Origin: an uncultured Francisellaceae bacterium
Lineage (GTDB): Bacteria; Pseudomonadota; Gammaproteobacteria; UBA6186; Azoamicaceae
Reading direction: 5' to 3'
DNA length: 41,321 nucleotides
Assembly (NCBI GenBank): GCA_903822055.1
Contig: CAIJNR010000040.1
Location: 1-41,321, forward strand
The notes beneath the pieces are model-generated. The model was not told the DNA's origin. It worked only from the letters and a program-made list of their open reading frames with translations, and ran no database searches. The position numbers were made by a program, and so were the translations under genes. How positions within the stretch are numbered: position 1 is the stretch's first letter; each line of letters starts with the position of its first letter. Of the stretch, positions 1 to 8,470 are shown in pieces.

Positions 1-73
1 AGCCTCACCCCTTCAAGTTCAATTATAATTCACGCTTACCAGGTCCCTCTCCAACAAAAATTGTTGGAGAGGG
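1..73 (+). repeat. Left terminal inverted repeat with REP-like hairpin
   Basis: It is identical over 73 bp to the reverse complement of 512-584. The inner part (45-73) folds as a perfect 13-bp stem with an AAA loop. A diverged copy of the whole repeat, in the same orientation, is at 25031-25101. Confidence 0.9.
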
Positions 74-76
74 CGT

Positions 77-487
77 TCACCTTGATATATATTCTATGTT
101 TTTTGCTATATTTTCCAGTACATTATATAAATCATTTAAAACTTCCCAATTCCAAAATCTTAATACCTTGAAATTTAGAACAGATAAAATATAAGTCCTT
201 ATATCATCATACTCCTGTTGTTCCAAATGAAAATTACCATCTAACTCAATTATTAATTTATGTTCTAGACATACAAAATCTGCAATATAATTGCCTATCC
301 AATATTGTCTGCGAAATTTTATATTCATAAATTTTCTATTTCTAATAGCTTGCCATAAAATATTCTCAGCTTTAGTAGCTTTCTTTCTTAAAATTTTTGC
401 ACATTGTAATAATTTAGCTTGTTTCATAATATAAAAAGTACTGAAAACCAAATTATCTGTATATAGCATTTTTACTGATATTACCAT
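77..487 (-). CDS. DUF559 family endonuclease-like protein
   Basis: This is a small protein of the DUF559 family, which is related to Vsr and other PD-(D/E)XK-fold nucleases. Family hallmarks include the LRKKATKAENILW helix near the start, the RRQYWIGNYIADFVC strand pair, and the IIELDG strand with likely catalytic acidic residues D70, E81 and D83. A VLRFWNWEVL segment near the C-terminus is also typical. The upstream start gives 136 residues; the Met at residue 21 (start at 427) gives 116, which fits the family length better. No good ribosome binding site supports either start. The gene lies entirely inside the inverted repeats and nothing else is encoded there. DNA nicking or mobilisation is an inference; biochemical roles for most DUF559 proteins are unknown. 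Confidence 0.85.
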   Translation of the reverse strand: MVISVKMLYTDNLVFSTFYIMKQAKLLQCAKILRKKATKAENILWQAIRNRKFMNIKFRRQYWIGNYIADFVCLEHKLIIELDGNFHLEQQEYDDIRTYILSVLNFKVLRFWNWEVLNDLYNVLENIAKNIEYISR

Positions 488-511
488 GCTAATGTGAGCA
501 TATGGTGCCCA

Positions 512-584
512 CCCTCTCCAACAATTTTTGTTGGAGAGGGACCTGGTAAGCGTGAATTATAATTGAACTTGAAGGGGTGAGGCT
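512..584 (-). repeat. Right terminal inverted repeat with REP-like hairpin
   Basis: It is the exact reverse complement of 1-73. The hairpin occupies 512-540 and the outer, non-palindromic part 541-584. Identity stops at the inner border (512), where the flanking octamers differ, so the two copies are discrete units rather than arms of one long palindrome. Confidence 0.9.
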
Positions 585-690
585 GTTTGGTTATTTGCTC
601 ACTTGTTCACTGAATAGCTCTGTAGTCAGTCTTAGATGATTTATTTGATAACTTGGATATTTAAAACTTTATTAAAAACAAAGCTCTTGA

Positions 691-762
691 TTTATCCGCA
701 CTTTATCAGCATAATATAATGGTCTATCAATGCTGATAAAGAGCTGATATTATGCGGATAAA
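691..762. promoter_or_regulatory. Nested palindromic operator/promoter of the fic gene
   Basis: Two perfect inverted repeats are nested: an inner 12-bp pair (701-712 with 730-741) and an outer 10-bp pair (691-700 with 753-762). All four arms carry the box TTTATC(A/C)GC, two in each direction. A perfect TATAAT lies at 715-720, in the centre of the inner pair. The fic start codon (752-754) overlaps the last box. This is the geometry of an autoregulatory operator that could cover both promoter and start codon. The Fic protein has its own C-terminal winged-helix-like region, so it may be the binder. Confidence 0.65.
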
Positions 763-1849
763 ATTTAAACCAAGCTACATAATTACCTCCAAAATCATGA
801 ATTGCCTTATGCGTATCGAGGCAGCAAAGGAAAAAGTGTTGCACTTACCTTTGACACCAACGGTTCTTAGTTCATTAAGAGAGACAGCGCGCATATACAC
901 GACCCATTACTCGACAATGATTGAAGGTAATCAGCTTGATCAGGATCAAATTGAATTTATTCTGAAGCATGAGGGCCATTTCCCCGGACGTGAGCGTGAT
1001 GAACATGAAGTAAAAGGTTATTACGCCGCACTAAACCAAGTTGAACAGTGGGCTGCTGCTGGGAAAAAAGTGACAGAAAAAATAATTCAAATTCTGCATG
1101 CACTTATTATGGCTGATGGTAAAACTAAAGTGAAGCCAACAAAGTATAGGGATGGACAAAATGTTATTCGAGATGGAAGGACAAGGGCTATTGTTTATCT
1201 GCCGCCAGAAGCTAAGGATGTAGCTGGGCTAATGACAGGAGTGGTGGATTGGATTGGCAAGAATGCTGATCTGCCTTGCCCTATTATTGCTGGAATTGCT
1301 CATTATCAGTTTGCTACTATTCATCCTTATTATGACGGTAATGGAAGAACGGCCAGATTACTCACAACCCTAATCTTACATCTTGGTGGTTATGATTTGA
1401 AGGGACTTTATTCTTTGGAAGAATATTACGCACGCAATTTAGGAGACTACTATAAAGCTATTAGTATCGGGGAGTCTCACAATTATTATATGGGTCGTGC
1501 TAAATCTGATATTACTCCATGGGTTGAGTATTTTGTTGAAGGTATGGCAGTTTCATTCGAAAATGTTTTCAAGCGTATGGCTGACATTGCTAATCAAGGT
1601 TTATCAGATCAGAGTTCTCTCATTAGAAAACTTGATCCTAAACAACGTAAGGCACTTGAGCTGTTTCAAAAATTTGCAACCATTACAAGCCGTCAGGTTG
1701 GTGAATTGTTTGGTTTTAAATCACGTACTAGTGCTGCGCTTTGTGCAATTTGGGTGGCAAATGGTTTTTTAGAAATTGTTGATCCATCAAATAAAGGACG
1801 AAAGTATAAGCTGTCAAAGAAATATAAAAATTTGATAACAAGTAGTTAG
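752..1849 (+). CDS. Fic family AMP-transferase with C-terminal winged helix
   Basis: Fic enzymes transfer AMP (or related groups) from nucleotides to hydroxyl side chains of target proteins. The catalytic motif HPYYDGNGRTAR is at residues 191-202, with His191 as the base. An N-terminal autoinhibitory motif STMIEGN (residues 54-60, Glu58) marks a class II Fic protein, whose activity is held back by its own alpha-helix. The last ~80 residues resemble a winged helix-turn-helix, as in many chromosomal Fic proteins, which suggests DNA binding and autoregulation through the upstream operator. The length of 365 residues is usual for this subgroup. It has no signal peptide. The gene looks less AT-rich than its neighbours and lies beside a mobile element, so horizontal acquisition is plausible. 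It could act on internal targets or be an effector. Confidence 0.93.
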   Translation: MRIKFKPSYIITSKIMNCLMRIEAAKEKVLHLPLTPTVLSSLRETARIYTTHYSTMIEGNQLDQDQIEFILKHEGHFPGRERDEHEVKGYYAALNQVEQWAAAGKKVTEKIIQILHALIMADGKTKVKPTKYRDGQNVIRDGRTRAIVYLPPEAKDVAGLMTGVVDWIGKNADLPCPIIAGIAHYQFATIHPYYDGNGRTARLLTTLILHLGGYDLKGLYSLEEYYARNLGDYYKAISIGESHNYYMGRAKSDITPWVEYFVEGMAVSFENVFKRMADIANQGLSDQSSLIRKLDPKQRKALELFQKFATITSRQVGELFGFKSRTSAALCAIWVANGFLEIVDPSNKGRKYKLSKKYKNLITSS

Positions 1850-1943
1850 GGATTGTGCAAAGAACTTTTACTTTTTTCACTCGCTAAACTCGCTACGCTC
1901 AAACAGACGCTCGTTTAAAAGTAAAAGTTCTTTGCACAGTCCC
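1849..1943. repeat. Palindromic MITE-like repeat, family B copy 1
   Basis: The arms 1849-1875 and 1917-1943 are inverted repeats of 27 bp with one mismatch, and enclose a ~41-nt loop. A homologous element in opposite orientation, including the loop, is at 32839-32933. It begins at the last base of the fic stop codon and may act as a transcript 3' structure, but it lacks a T-tract typical of a terminator. Confidence 0.8.
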
Positions 1944-1955
1944 ATAGCCTATCAA

Positions 1956-2939
1956 TCAATTATTTTTACTCCACTCACTCCAATCCACCTTACTATAACC
2001 ATTTGGATCTAACACATAATTATAGAATTTTTGTATAAAACTATAACGATCCTTAGCTGCTGGTTCTTTCCATTTTTTACGATCTGGCAAAAATTTTACC
2101 TTAGATAATTTAACTCCACCTAATTGGTGCTGACGTTCTAAAATACCATCTAGGGCTAGCGAGTGAGCATTTTGAATAATATCGTACATAGACATAAAAG
2201 TAGTAGTACGTCCTCTTCCGCCACGGCAATGAACATGGATCCAAGAATTTTTTGGTACATTTTTTACAAATTTCACGAAAAGATCTACCTCGGAAGGTTT
2301 TGGGGCAAAATGATCGGTTACTAATATTCTTTGATAATTTGCTCCTAACTCTTCGGTTGCTAATTGTTCAGTAGTAACTTTGTGTATTTCGATTGTTGAA
2401 TAGCTTTTAGGTATAAAAAAACCACCAGGTAATTTAGTAAGTCCTTTATAAATTTTAACTTTTTTCTTGGCGGATAATTGAGCAATTAACTGTGGTTCTA
2501 ATTGATGTTTAACTTGATTTCTAAAACCATACCATGAAACTGCGCGTTCATTTAACATGGCATGCGGTTCTTCTCTTAAATCCAAAATAAAAATTTCTTT
2601 GGTGCTATGGTTTGCAGTATGTTGTTTGGCTTCTTGGATTATATACTGTAAATCAGCCACATTTGGTTGAGAACTACCAGAAACATTTAATCCAACTGGC
2701 TGTAAATTTAATCCATTACGATATCTTTTTGGTTGATTATACTTCTTATTTTTATTGTTTTTTTTGGTGTCGCTGTTTGTAGTAATATTTTCTATATTAT
2801 GGGTGTTGTCATAAATTAATATTATTTTTTTAATTTCTTGAGGATGTTTTTCGGTATTTGCATAAGTGTTTGGCATATATAAATACCCTAACAAAGCAAA
2901 GATACTTAAAAAATTATTTAGTAACTTTGATCTTAGCAA
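1956..2939 (-). CDS. Cysteine phytase / dual-specificity phosphatase-like secreted protein
   Basis: This is a PTP-fold phosphatase of the cysteine-phytase (PhyA-like) family. The P-loop [10 protein letters not shown] carries the CX5R signature; the catalytic Cys is about residue 238 from the start chosen here. Relatives include bacterial inositol-phosphate phosphatases and a Legionella phytase effector. The longest frame opens at 2978 and overlaps tyrS by 65 nt. I prefer the TTG at 2939, because it gives a clean signal peptide: Leu-Arg-Ser-Lys, a hydrophobic stretch, then a likely cut after PNTYA. A Met 21 codons further on would remove the signal. The gene overlaps the end of tyrS and could be translationally coupled to it. 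A K/N-rich linker follows the signal. Substrate (inositol phosphates or phosphoproteins) is inferred. Confidence 0.8.
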   Translation of the reverse strand: MLRSKLLNNFLSIFALLGYLYMPNTYANTEKHPQEIKKIILIYDNTHNIENITTNSDTKKNNKNKKYNQPKRYRNGLNLQPVGLNVSGSSQPNVADLQYIIQEAKQHTANHSTKEIFILDLREEPHAMLNERAVSWYGFRNQVKHQLEPQLIAQLSAKKKVKIYKGLTKLPGGFFIPKSYSTIEIHKVTTEQLATEELGANYQRILVTDHFAPKPSEVDLFVKFVKNVPKNSWIHVHCRGGRGRTTTFMSMYDIIQNAHSLALDGILERQHQLGGVKLSKVKFLPDRKKWKEPAAKDRYSFIQKFYNYVLDPNGYSKVDWSEWSKNN

Positions 2940-4188
2940 ATTTTCGTTTTCCGACTTGATAAATATGTAGTGTATCATCTGGTTTGATTTCCATATTATT
3001 TTCTATTATTTCATTATTTATTTTTACAGCTCTTTGCTTAATTAAGCGTAATGCATCAGAAGTACTTTCTACTAGCCCAGAATTTTTTAATAAATTAGCT
3101 AAATATATACCATTATTATTATCTACAGTTATAGTAATTTCTTGAATATTTTTTGGTGTTTGGTGCTGACTAAATTGTGCTTCAAATTCTTCGTGAGCGG
3201 TATTGCTATCTACAACACTATGAAATCTAGCGACTATTTCTTTAGCTAAAATTATTTTAATATCCCTAGGGTTTTTACCGTCAGCTGCTTCTTGTTGTAA
3301 TTTATTAATTTCAAATGTGCTTTTAAAGCTTAATAATTCAAAATATCGCCACATTAATTGATCAGATATGGACATTAATTTACCAAACATAGTTTGTGCA
3401 GGTTCATCTATACCTATATAATTATTAAGAGACTTAGACATTTTTTGTACCCCATCTAAACCTTCTAACAATGGCATGGTAATAACAATTTGAGATTTTT
3501 GACCATAATGTTTTTGTAATTCTCTTCCAACTAATAGATTGAATTTTTGATCTGTGCCGCCAATTTCGACATCAGCATTGGTGAACACAGAATCATATCC
3601 TGTAAGTAGAGGGTATAAAAATTCATGAATAGAAATAGGTTGGCCGTTTTGGTAACGATTGTTAAAATCATCACGCTCTAGCATTCTAGCTATAGTATAT
3701 TTAGAAGATAAACTAATCATTTGTTGAATATCTAACTTTTCTAACCAACTTGAATTGAATAAAACTTCAGTTTTATCTGGATCTAAGATTTTAAATACTT
3801 GAGTTTTGTATGTTGCAGCATTTACTAATACTTGTTCTTTAGTTAAGGCAGGTCTGGTAACATTTTTACCAGTTGGATCACCAATCATTGCAGTACAGTC
3901 TCCAATAATAAATAATATTTTATGACCAAATAACTGAAATTGTCGTAACTTATTTAGTACAACAGTGTGTCCTAAATGCAAATCAGCGGCAGTTGGATCG
4001 CAACCTAGTTTAATTTTAAGTTGAGGGCTTATTTGTTTTGTGATACTGTCCTTTGTATGTTTTGTCGGTGCCAAACGCTGTTTTAGCTCGTCGAGAACTA
4101 AAATTTCCGCAGTTTTTTCTTGTAATTGTTTTAATTCGTCAATGGTAGTTGATTCATTAGTTAGAACATTATTTATATTATTTTTCAT
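2914..4188 (-). CDS. tyrS: Tyrosyl-tRNA synthetase
   Basis: This cytosolic class I aminoacyl-tRNA synthetase charges tRNA-Tyr with tyrosine. The ATP-binding HIGH motif appears as HLGH in [13 protein letters not shown], and the second signature as KMSKS. The C-terminal ~65 residues form an S4 RNA-binding domain ([14 protein letters not shown]). The length of 424 residues and the [13 protein letters not shown] form fit the TyrZ-type branch. It is divergent from mepM with ~80 nt between, the usual gammaproteobacterial arrangement of tyrS beside mepM-anmK. Its 3' end overlaps the phosphatase gene. Confidence 0.97.
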   Translation of the reverse strand: MKNNINNVLTNESTTIDELKQLQEKTAEILVLDELKQRLAPTKHTKDSITKQISPQLKIKLGCDPTAADLHLGHTVVLNKLRQFQLFGHKILFIIGDCTAMIGDPTGKNVTRPALTKEQVLVNAATYKTQVFKILDPDKTEVLFNSSWLEKLDIQQMISLSSKYTIARMLERDDFNNRYQNGQPISIHEFLYPLLTGYDSVFTNADVEIGGTDQKFNLLVGRELQKHYGQKSQIVITMPLLEGLDGVQKMSKSLNNYIGIDEPAQTMFGKLMSISDQLMWRYFELLSFKSTFEINKLQQEAADGKNPRDIKIILAKEIVARFHSVVDSNTAHEEFEAQFSQHQTPKNIQEITITVDNNNGIYLANLLKNSGLVESTSDALRLIKQRAVKINNEIIENNMEIKPDDTLHIYQVGKRKFAKIKVTK

Positions 4189-4269
4189 ACTTTTAAAACC
4201 ACAACCTTTATACCCATAATAATTTAAAAACCTTGAACAACCACATAATAGAAGCTATCCTTTTTGTCT

Positions 4270-5700
4270 ATGAGATTTGATTACCAACCAGCATTAGTTA
4301 ATGTAAGAATTTTAAAAACTTCTAAGCAAAGAAAATTATTTCTTTTAGCAGCTGCTGGTGTTATTGGTTGTTTAATCATAGTATCAGCCATAGCACATTC
4401 TGTTGCTAATTTTAGTAACAAAGCAGCTTATACATATTCTCAGGTAGACGTATCTCATAGTTTAAATATATTACCACCAACTGTCACTCAAGCAAATTTG
4501 TCTAATGATAGCCCAAAAAGTAACTTACCAACTACCGTTGTTGATGATAAGTCGGTAGAACAACAAACTATTGCAGCTGTTAATCCAGAACCAGAATGGA
4601 GAGCTATTAAAATTCAACCTGGGGATACTTTGACAAGTATATTACAAAATTTATCAATGCCAGCTGTACACCTAAAAGATTTAAATAATTTTATTAAAAC
4701 TAATGTGGCTTGCAAAGCTATAGCTAATATTCGTTCAGGACAGTCAATTAAAGTTTTATTTGATTCAGACAATAATCTTAAAACAATTAAGGTAACATTA
4801 GCAGCTCATAAAACATTACTTATAGATCAGGTTGGACCGCGTAACTATAAAATCCATCATGAAGAAAAACCGATTATTAAAAAATTAAGTTTTGCTCGTA
4901 ATAAAATTTCTGGTTCTTTTTATGCAGCAGCACAAGCTGCCGGATTAAACGAGACATTAATTATGGAAATGGCAGATATTTTTGGCTGGGATATCGATTT
5001 TACTATGGATATTAGACCAAATGATAAGTTTCGTATTTTATATGAAGAAAAATTTGTAGAAAATGAAAAAATTGGTACAGGGCATATATTGGCTGCTGAA
5101 TTTGTTAATCAAGGGCAAACGTATCAGGCTGTACGTTTTACCGATACCCAGGGTCGAAATGGTTACTATACTCCAGAAGGTTATAGTATGAATAAAACTT
5201 TTTTAAGGAACCCAGTTAAATTTGCAAGAATAGGTTCTAAATTTTCTACTGGAAGGCATCATCCGATTTTACATAGAATTCGTGCTCATAAAGGAGTGGA
5301 TTACATAGCACTATCTGGCACTCCAGTAAAAGCTGCAGGTGATGGCAAAGTAGTTTTTATAGGTAGAAATGGTGGATACGGTAATCTAATTGAGTTACAA
5401 CATGGTAATAAATATTCTACTAGATATGCACATTTATCTAATTTTGCTCAAGGTATAAAAAAAGATGTTGTGGTTAAACAAGGGCAAGTAATTGGTTACG
5501 TTGGTCGTACTGGGCTTGCAACTGGCGATCATCTCCATTACGAATTTAGAGTGGATGGTATACATCGTGATCCATTAACCGTACAATTACCAAAATCTAT
5601 GCCATTAGCAAATAAATATCGTTCCAAATTTTTATCTTATGCTCAACAAATGATTAGTTTATTAAATGAAAATGATACTGCAAGGTTTGCAAAAAACTAA
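4270..5700 (+). CDS. mepM: M23 family murein DD-endopeptidase, LysM/OapA-type
   Basis: This is a zinc peptidase that cleaves peptide cross-links in peptidoglycan so the wall can grow. A membrane anchor or signal segment lies near residues 20-45 (LFLLAAAGVIGCLIIVSAIA). A LysM/OapA-like domain follows (IQPGDTLTSIL), then the C-terminal M23 domain. Metal ligands are visible in HKGVDY and in GDHLHYEF, with the intervening YAHL. I start at the ATG at 4270; an in-frame TTG two codons earlier (4264) is the alternative. The gene pairs with anmK, which recycles anhydro-muramic acid released from the same wall material, and overlaps it by 35 nt. Confidence 0.93.
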   Translation: MRFDYQPALVNVRILKTSKQRKLFLLAAAGVIGCLIIVSAIAHSVANFSNKAAYTYSQVDVSHSLNILPPTVTQANLSNDSPKSNLPTTVVDDKSVEQQTIAAVNPEPEWRAIKIQPGDTLTSILQNLSMPAVHLKDLNNFIKTNVACKAIANIRSGQSIKVLFDSDNNLKTIKVTLAAHKTLLIDQVGPRNYKIHHEEKPIIKKLSFARNKISGSFYAAAQAAGLNETLIMEMADIFGWDIDFTMDIRPNDKFRILYEEKFVENEKIGTGHILAAEFVNQGQTYQAVRFTDTQGRNGYYTPEGYSMNKTFLRNPVKFARIGSKFSTGRHHPILHRIRAHKGVDYIALSGTPVKAAGDGKVVFIGRNGGYGNLIELQHGNKYSTRYAHLSNFAQGIKKDVVVKQGQVIGYVGRTGLATGDHLHYEFRVDGIHRDPLTVQLPKSMPLANKYRSKFLSYAQQMISLLNENDTARFAKN

Positions 5701-6871
5701 TAATTTTTTTATTGGAATTTTATCTGGTACCAGCATGAATAGTATTGATGCTATTATGATGGATTTTTCTAATAACAATCATAAAATAATTGCGACCGTT
5801 AATTATCCATTTAATAAAAAATTAGCTGCCAAATTATTATCAATAATTAATGCAGGCGGATGTAGTTTAAGAGAACTAGGAACTATAGATCATAAATTAG
5901 GAATAGAATTTGCCAAAGCTGTTAATAAATTGTTATCTAAAACCGCAATTAATCCAGAACAAATTACAGCCATCGGTTGTCATGGGCAAAATATTTGGCA
6001 TGAACCAAGGGCTAAAGATCCATTTACTATGCAAATTGGTGATCCAAATATTATTTGTGTATTTAGTAAAATTGTAACCATTGCTGATTTTAGACGAAAA
6101 GATATGGCTTATGGTGGTCAAGGTGCACCACTCGTACCTGCTTTTCATGCAGCAGTATTTAGAAGTCCATTAAAAACTAGAGCAATTATTAATATTGGTG
6201 GTATAAGTAATATTACTGTGTTACCAAAAAATTTTGATCAAAAAGTTGTTGGTTTTGATTTAGGTCCTGGTAATTGTTTAATGGACGAGTGGGTACAGAC
6301 AAAGTTTAAAAAACTTAAAATTAGTTATGATCAAAATGGATTATTAGCCTCTAGTGGAAAAATTATAACTAAATTATTAAATATATGTTTGCAAGATCCA
6401 TATTTTAAAAGATTACCACCAAAGTCTACTGGAAGAGAATATTTTAACCAGGCATGGCTTAATAAAAAAATTAAATTATCTCAATTAGCCGAAGCTAAGA
6501 TCTCTAAAACAGCTGTGAAACCATATAAAAATCAAGATGTATTAGCCACTTTACTACATTTAACAGCTAATATAATTAGTAATCAAATTAAAATGATTAA
6601 TAAATCATCCAAGGATCAAATAGAAGAAATTTATATTTGTGGTGGTGGTGCTAGTAATAAAGCACTGTTAGCATTGCTTAAAAAAACTATAAATTGCCCA
6701 GTTGGAGTTACTCAAAATTTAGGAATTCATGCTAATTGGGTAGAGGCAGCACTTTTTGCTTGGTTAGCTAAGCAAACGGTGGAAGGCAAACCTGGTAATT
6801 TACCAAGCGTGACTGGTGCGAAGTCTTTGGCTATTTTAGGTTCTATTTATTTACCAGACAATTGTATTTAA
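5666..6871 (+). CDS. anmK: Anhydro-N-acetylmuramic acid kinase
   Basis: It phosphorylates 1,6-anhydro-MurNAc to MurNAc-6-phosphate in cytosolic cell-wall recycling. The N-terminal phosphate-binding stretch reads GILSGTSMNSIDAIMMDF. The catalytic aspartate region is FDLGPGNCLMDEW, and the C-terminal ICGGGASNKAL is the second nucleotide-binding loop. The 401-residue length is slightly above the usual ~370. The exact start is uncertain: ATG codons at 5666 and 5672 both overlap the end of mepM, and no clear Shine-Dalgarno sequence distinguishes them. It is co-transcribed with mepM by overlap. Confidence 0.95.
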   Translation: MKMILQGLQKTNNFFIGILSGTSMNSIDAIMMDFSNNNHKIIATVNYPFNKKLAAKLLSIINAGGCSLRELGTIDHKLGIEFAKAVNKLLSKTAINPEQITAIGCHGQNIWHEPRAKDPFTMQIGDPNIICVFSKIVTIADFRRKDMAYGGQGAPLVPAFHAAVFRSPLKTRAIINIGGISNITVLPKNFDQKVVGFDLGPGNCLMDEWVQTKFKKLKISYDQNGLLASSGKIITKLLNICLQDPYFKRLPPKSTGREYFNQAWLNKKIKLSQLAEAKISKTAVKPYKNQDVLATLLHLTANIISNQIKMINKSSKDQIEEIYICGGGASNKALLALLKKTINCPVGVTQNLGIHANWVEAALFAWLAKQTVEGKPGNLPSVTGAKSLAILGSIYLPDNCI

Positions 6872-6896
6872 GAAAAATATTAGTAATATACAAATC

Positions 6897-6938
6897 TTAC
6901 CCCTAACCCCATCCCTCTCTCGATCGGGAAAGGATGGA
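6897..6938. repeat. Degenerate CCCTCTC palindromic repeat (family A)
   Basis: The 42-nt segment contains CCCTAACCCCATCCCTCTC and a CATCC/GGATG stem. It resembles the hairpin core of the terminal repeats at 1-73. It fills most of the gap between anmK and rubredoxin. Confidence 0.45.
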
Positions 6939-6967
6939 TTTAATACATATCGAAAAGGAATAAGTCC

Positions 6968-7135
6968 ATGAAAAAATACATATGTTTAATATGTGGGTAT
7001 ATATATGATGAAGCAAGTGGTTGGCCAAAAGACAATATAGCACCAGGAACTAAATGGGAAGATGTACCGCTAGATTGGGTATGTCCAGAATGTGGAGCTA
7101 GGAAAGAAGATTTTGAAATGGTAGAGGTAGCCTAG
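6968..7135 (+). CDS. Rubredoxin
   Basis: This 55-residue iron protein carries single electrons in the cytosol, often to oxygen- or peroxide-detoxifying enzymes or to alkane hydroxylases. The four iron ligands are in two knuckles, CLICGY (Cys6, Cys9) and CPECGA (Cys39, Cys42). Between them are the family residues [16 protein letters not shown] and W38. An AAGGA Shine-Dalgarno sequence lies about 8 nt before the ATG. The stop overlaps the stop of the convergent gene (7132-7135). No reductase partner gene is nearby. Confidence 0.96.
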   Translation: MKKYICLICGYIYDEASGWPKDNIAPGTKWEDVPLDWVCPECGARKEDFEMVEVA

Positions 7136-8253
7136 GGTTTTGGTGGTAGTTTTACTTTGAATGAGGGGTCAGCATTAGCGGTTGGTTTTATTGCTTCTAA
7201 GCTTGGTGCTGTGCTGTCTGCATTTTCTTTTGGTGTTTCAGCTGATTTTTTTGCAGGATCAGTTTCATGTCCAGCTTGAGGTTTAAAGTCAGGATTAATG
7301 TTATTATTTAGGTTTTTGAAATATTTTACCTTCTCTTTGAATCCTGGACTGGCTGTCATTTCTTGAAATTCTTTAAATTCTGCATCGTAAACTTCTTTAG
7401 TTTTTTTGCCATCATATGGATGGCATTTAAATTCCGGTTTTAATTGGTACTCAGGAGATTGTGCTCTAGCATACAATTCTGCTATAGCCTCCATGTTAGT
7501 GTGTGGGTAAATGGCATACGTAGCTGCTCCAAGTCCAAATTCTTTCTTGGCCCCCATTACTCCACGCAGCATAATTGATATACCGTCTGTTGTTGCGGTA
7601 CCGATGATCGATACTTCTGGCCCTTTTTCTGATTTTTGTAATGAGACGTTGACGGTATCATCACCAGATTTGATGTCAAAACCACCGGTAGCCTCATTTT
7701 TTTTAATAGAAAGATTTTTATGGATATTAATGCCAGCTGTTTGGAATTCCTGTAATTGTTCTGGGGTATATTTTCCATCATGTCTTTGTTTTATTGGTTC
7801 GTCTGGATTTTTATTTATAAACTTAGTATGTTCTTCATTAAGAGATTCAAATAATCTATCAATTGTAGCTTGGTTGATTTCTGCTGTGCTTTCAGTTGAG
7901 TTAATATATTTATATTGTTGGGCAATTTTTTGTAAACGTAGGATCCAATATTTATATAAGCTTGATTGCTCTTCTGAAGATGGTTCTTCTTCTTTTGGTG
8001 GGGTAGGGGTATCTTTATCAAGATCTACTGTTAGTCCTGGAGGTCCTGATCCAACAGAAAAAGATAGTCCCGGCAATTGTACAGCTGTCTTAATTGGAAA
8101 ACTAATTCCTGGTTGTGCACCAGTATTTGGCGAACTTGCCGGATGAGGCATAGCAGCTGGCACACTAATACTTGGTAGCGGAGTAGCGCTAAGCGGAGTA
8201 CCGCTAATTGGTACCGTAAATCCAGCTGTATCCTTTGGGTGATCTTCAGGCAT
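7132..8253 (-). CDS. Uncharacterised protein with Pro-rich N-terminus (candidate effector)
   Basis: I do not recognise this 373-residue protein. The first ~95 residues are rich in Pro, Ser, Thr and Gly with short repeats ([10 protein letters not shown]), then an acidic [18 protein letters not shown] linker. Residues ~95-300 look folded, with a helical [18 protein letters not shown] start and a more beta-like centre. The last ~75 residues are again low complexity and Lys/Pro-rich. It has no signal peptide, membrane segment or lipobox. A large, cytosolic, disordered-ended orphan in a Legionellales-like genome is typical of type IV secreted effectors, but no function can be assigned. It is convergent with rubredoxin, sharing 4 bp at the stops. 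Confidence 0.7.
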   Translation of the reverse strand: MPEDHPKDTAGFTVPISGTPLSATPLPSISVPAAMPHPASSPNTGAQPGISFPIKTAVQLPGLSFSVGSGPPGLTVDLDKDTPTPPKEEEPSSEEQSSLYKYWILRLQKIAQQYKYINSTESTAEINQATIDRLFESLNEEHTKFINKNPDEPIKQRHDGKYTPEQLQEFQTAGINIHKNLSIKKNEATGGFDIKSGDDTVNVSLQKSEKGPEVSIIGTATTDGISIMLRGVMGAKKEFGLGAATYAIYPHTNMEAIAELYARAQSPEYQLKPEFKCHPYDGKKTKEVYDAEFKEFQEMTASPGFKEKVKYFKNLNNNINPDFKPQAGHETDPAKKSAETPKENADSTAPSLEAIKPTANADPSFKVKLPPKP

Positions 8254-8348
8254 TAGAACCTTATCTTTTTAATAATTATTCAGTTGTTACACAATAAATT
8301 CTAGTACAGATCTGCTTAGCGGCATAGAACTAGGTTTAACTGCTAACG

Positions 8349-8376
8349 TTGACATACAATCAATTTTTAATAAAAT
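8349..8376 (+). promoter_or_regulatory. Candidate sigma-70 promoter for the marR-type gene
   Basis: A consensus -35 TTGACA (8349-8354) is followed after 16 nt by TAAAAT (8371-8376). This would give a leader of about 85-90 nt before the regulator at 8471. The rest of the 8254-8470 gap shows no other clear feature. Confidence 0.45.
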
Positions 8377-8470
8377 CCAAAACTTTAATGGAATTTTAAA
8401 AATAATTTTAGTTATAACTTGCAATTCACCATTATGTCTGACTACACTTTTTGTTAGGGGGTGAACTTAA

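Larger units (their letters stand above)
1..584. mobile_element. Small element with 73-bp terminal inverted repeats enclosing a DUF559 gene
   Basis: Bases 1-73 are an exact reverse complement of 512-584. Each terminal repeat contains a hairpin with a 13-bp stem (45-73 and 512-540) that starts CCCTCTCC and has a 3-nt loop. The only gene inside is the DUF559 ORF on the minus strand. No transposase is visible. The layout resembles REP-associated (RAYT) units, in which a single nuclease-like gene is bracketed by inverted palindromes, but here the protein family is DUF559. The left end coincides with the window edge, so the element may extend further out and target-site duplications cannot be checked. 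Confidence 0.75.

Noticed and set aside
7511-8146. Plus-strand ORF of 211 codons
   Set aside because: It lies wholly antisense to the 373-residue orphan. The minus-strand gene has sensible protein composition and a stop abutting rubredoxin; the plus-strand product has no recognisable features.
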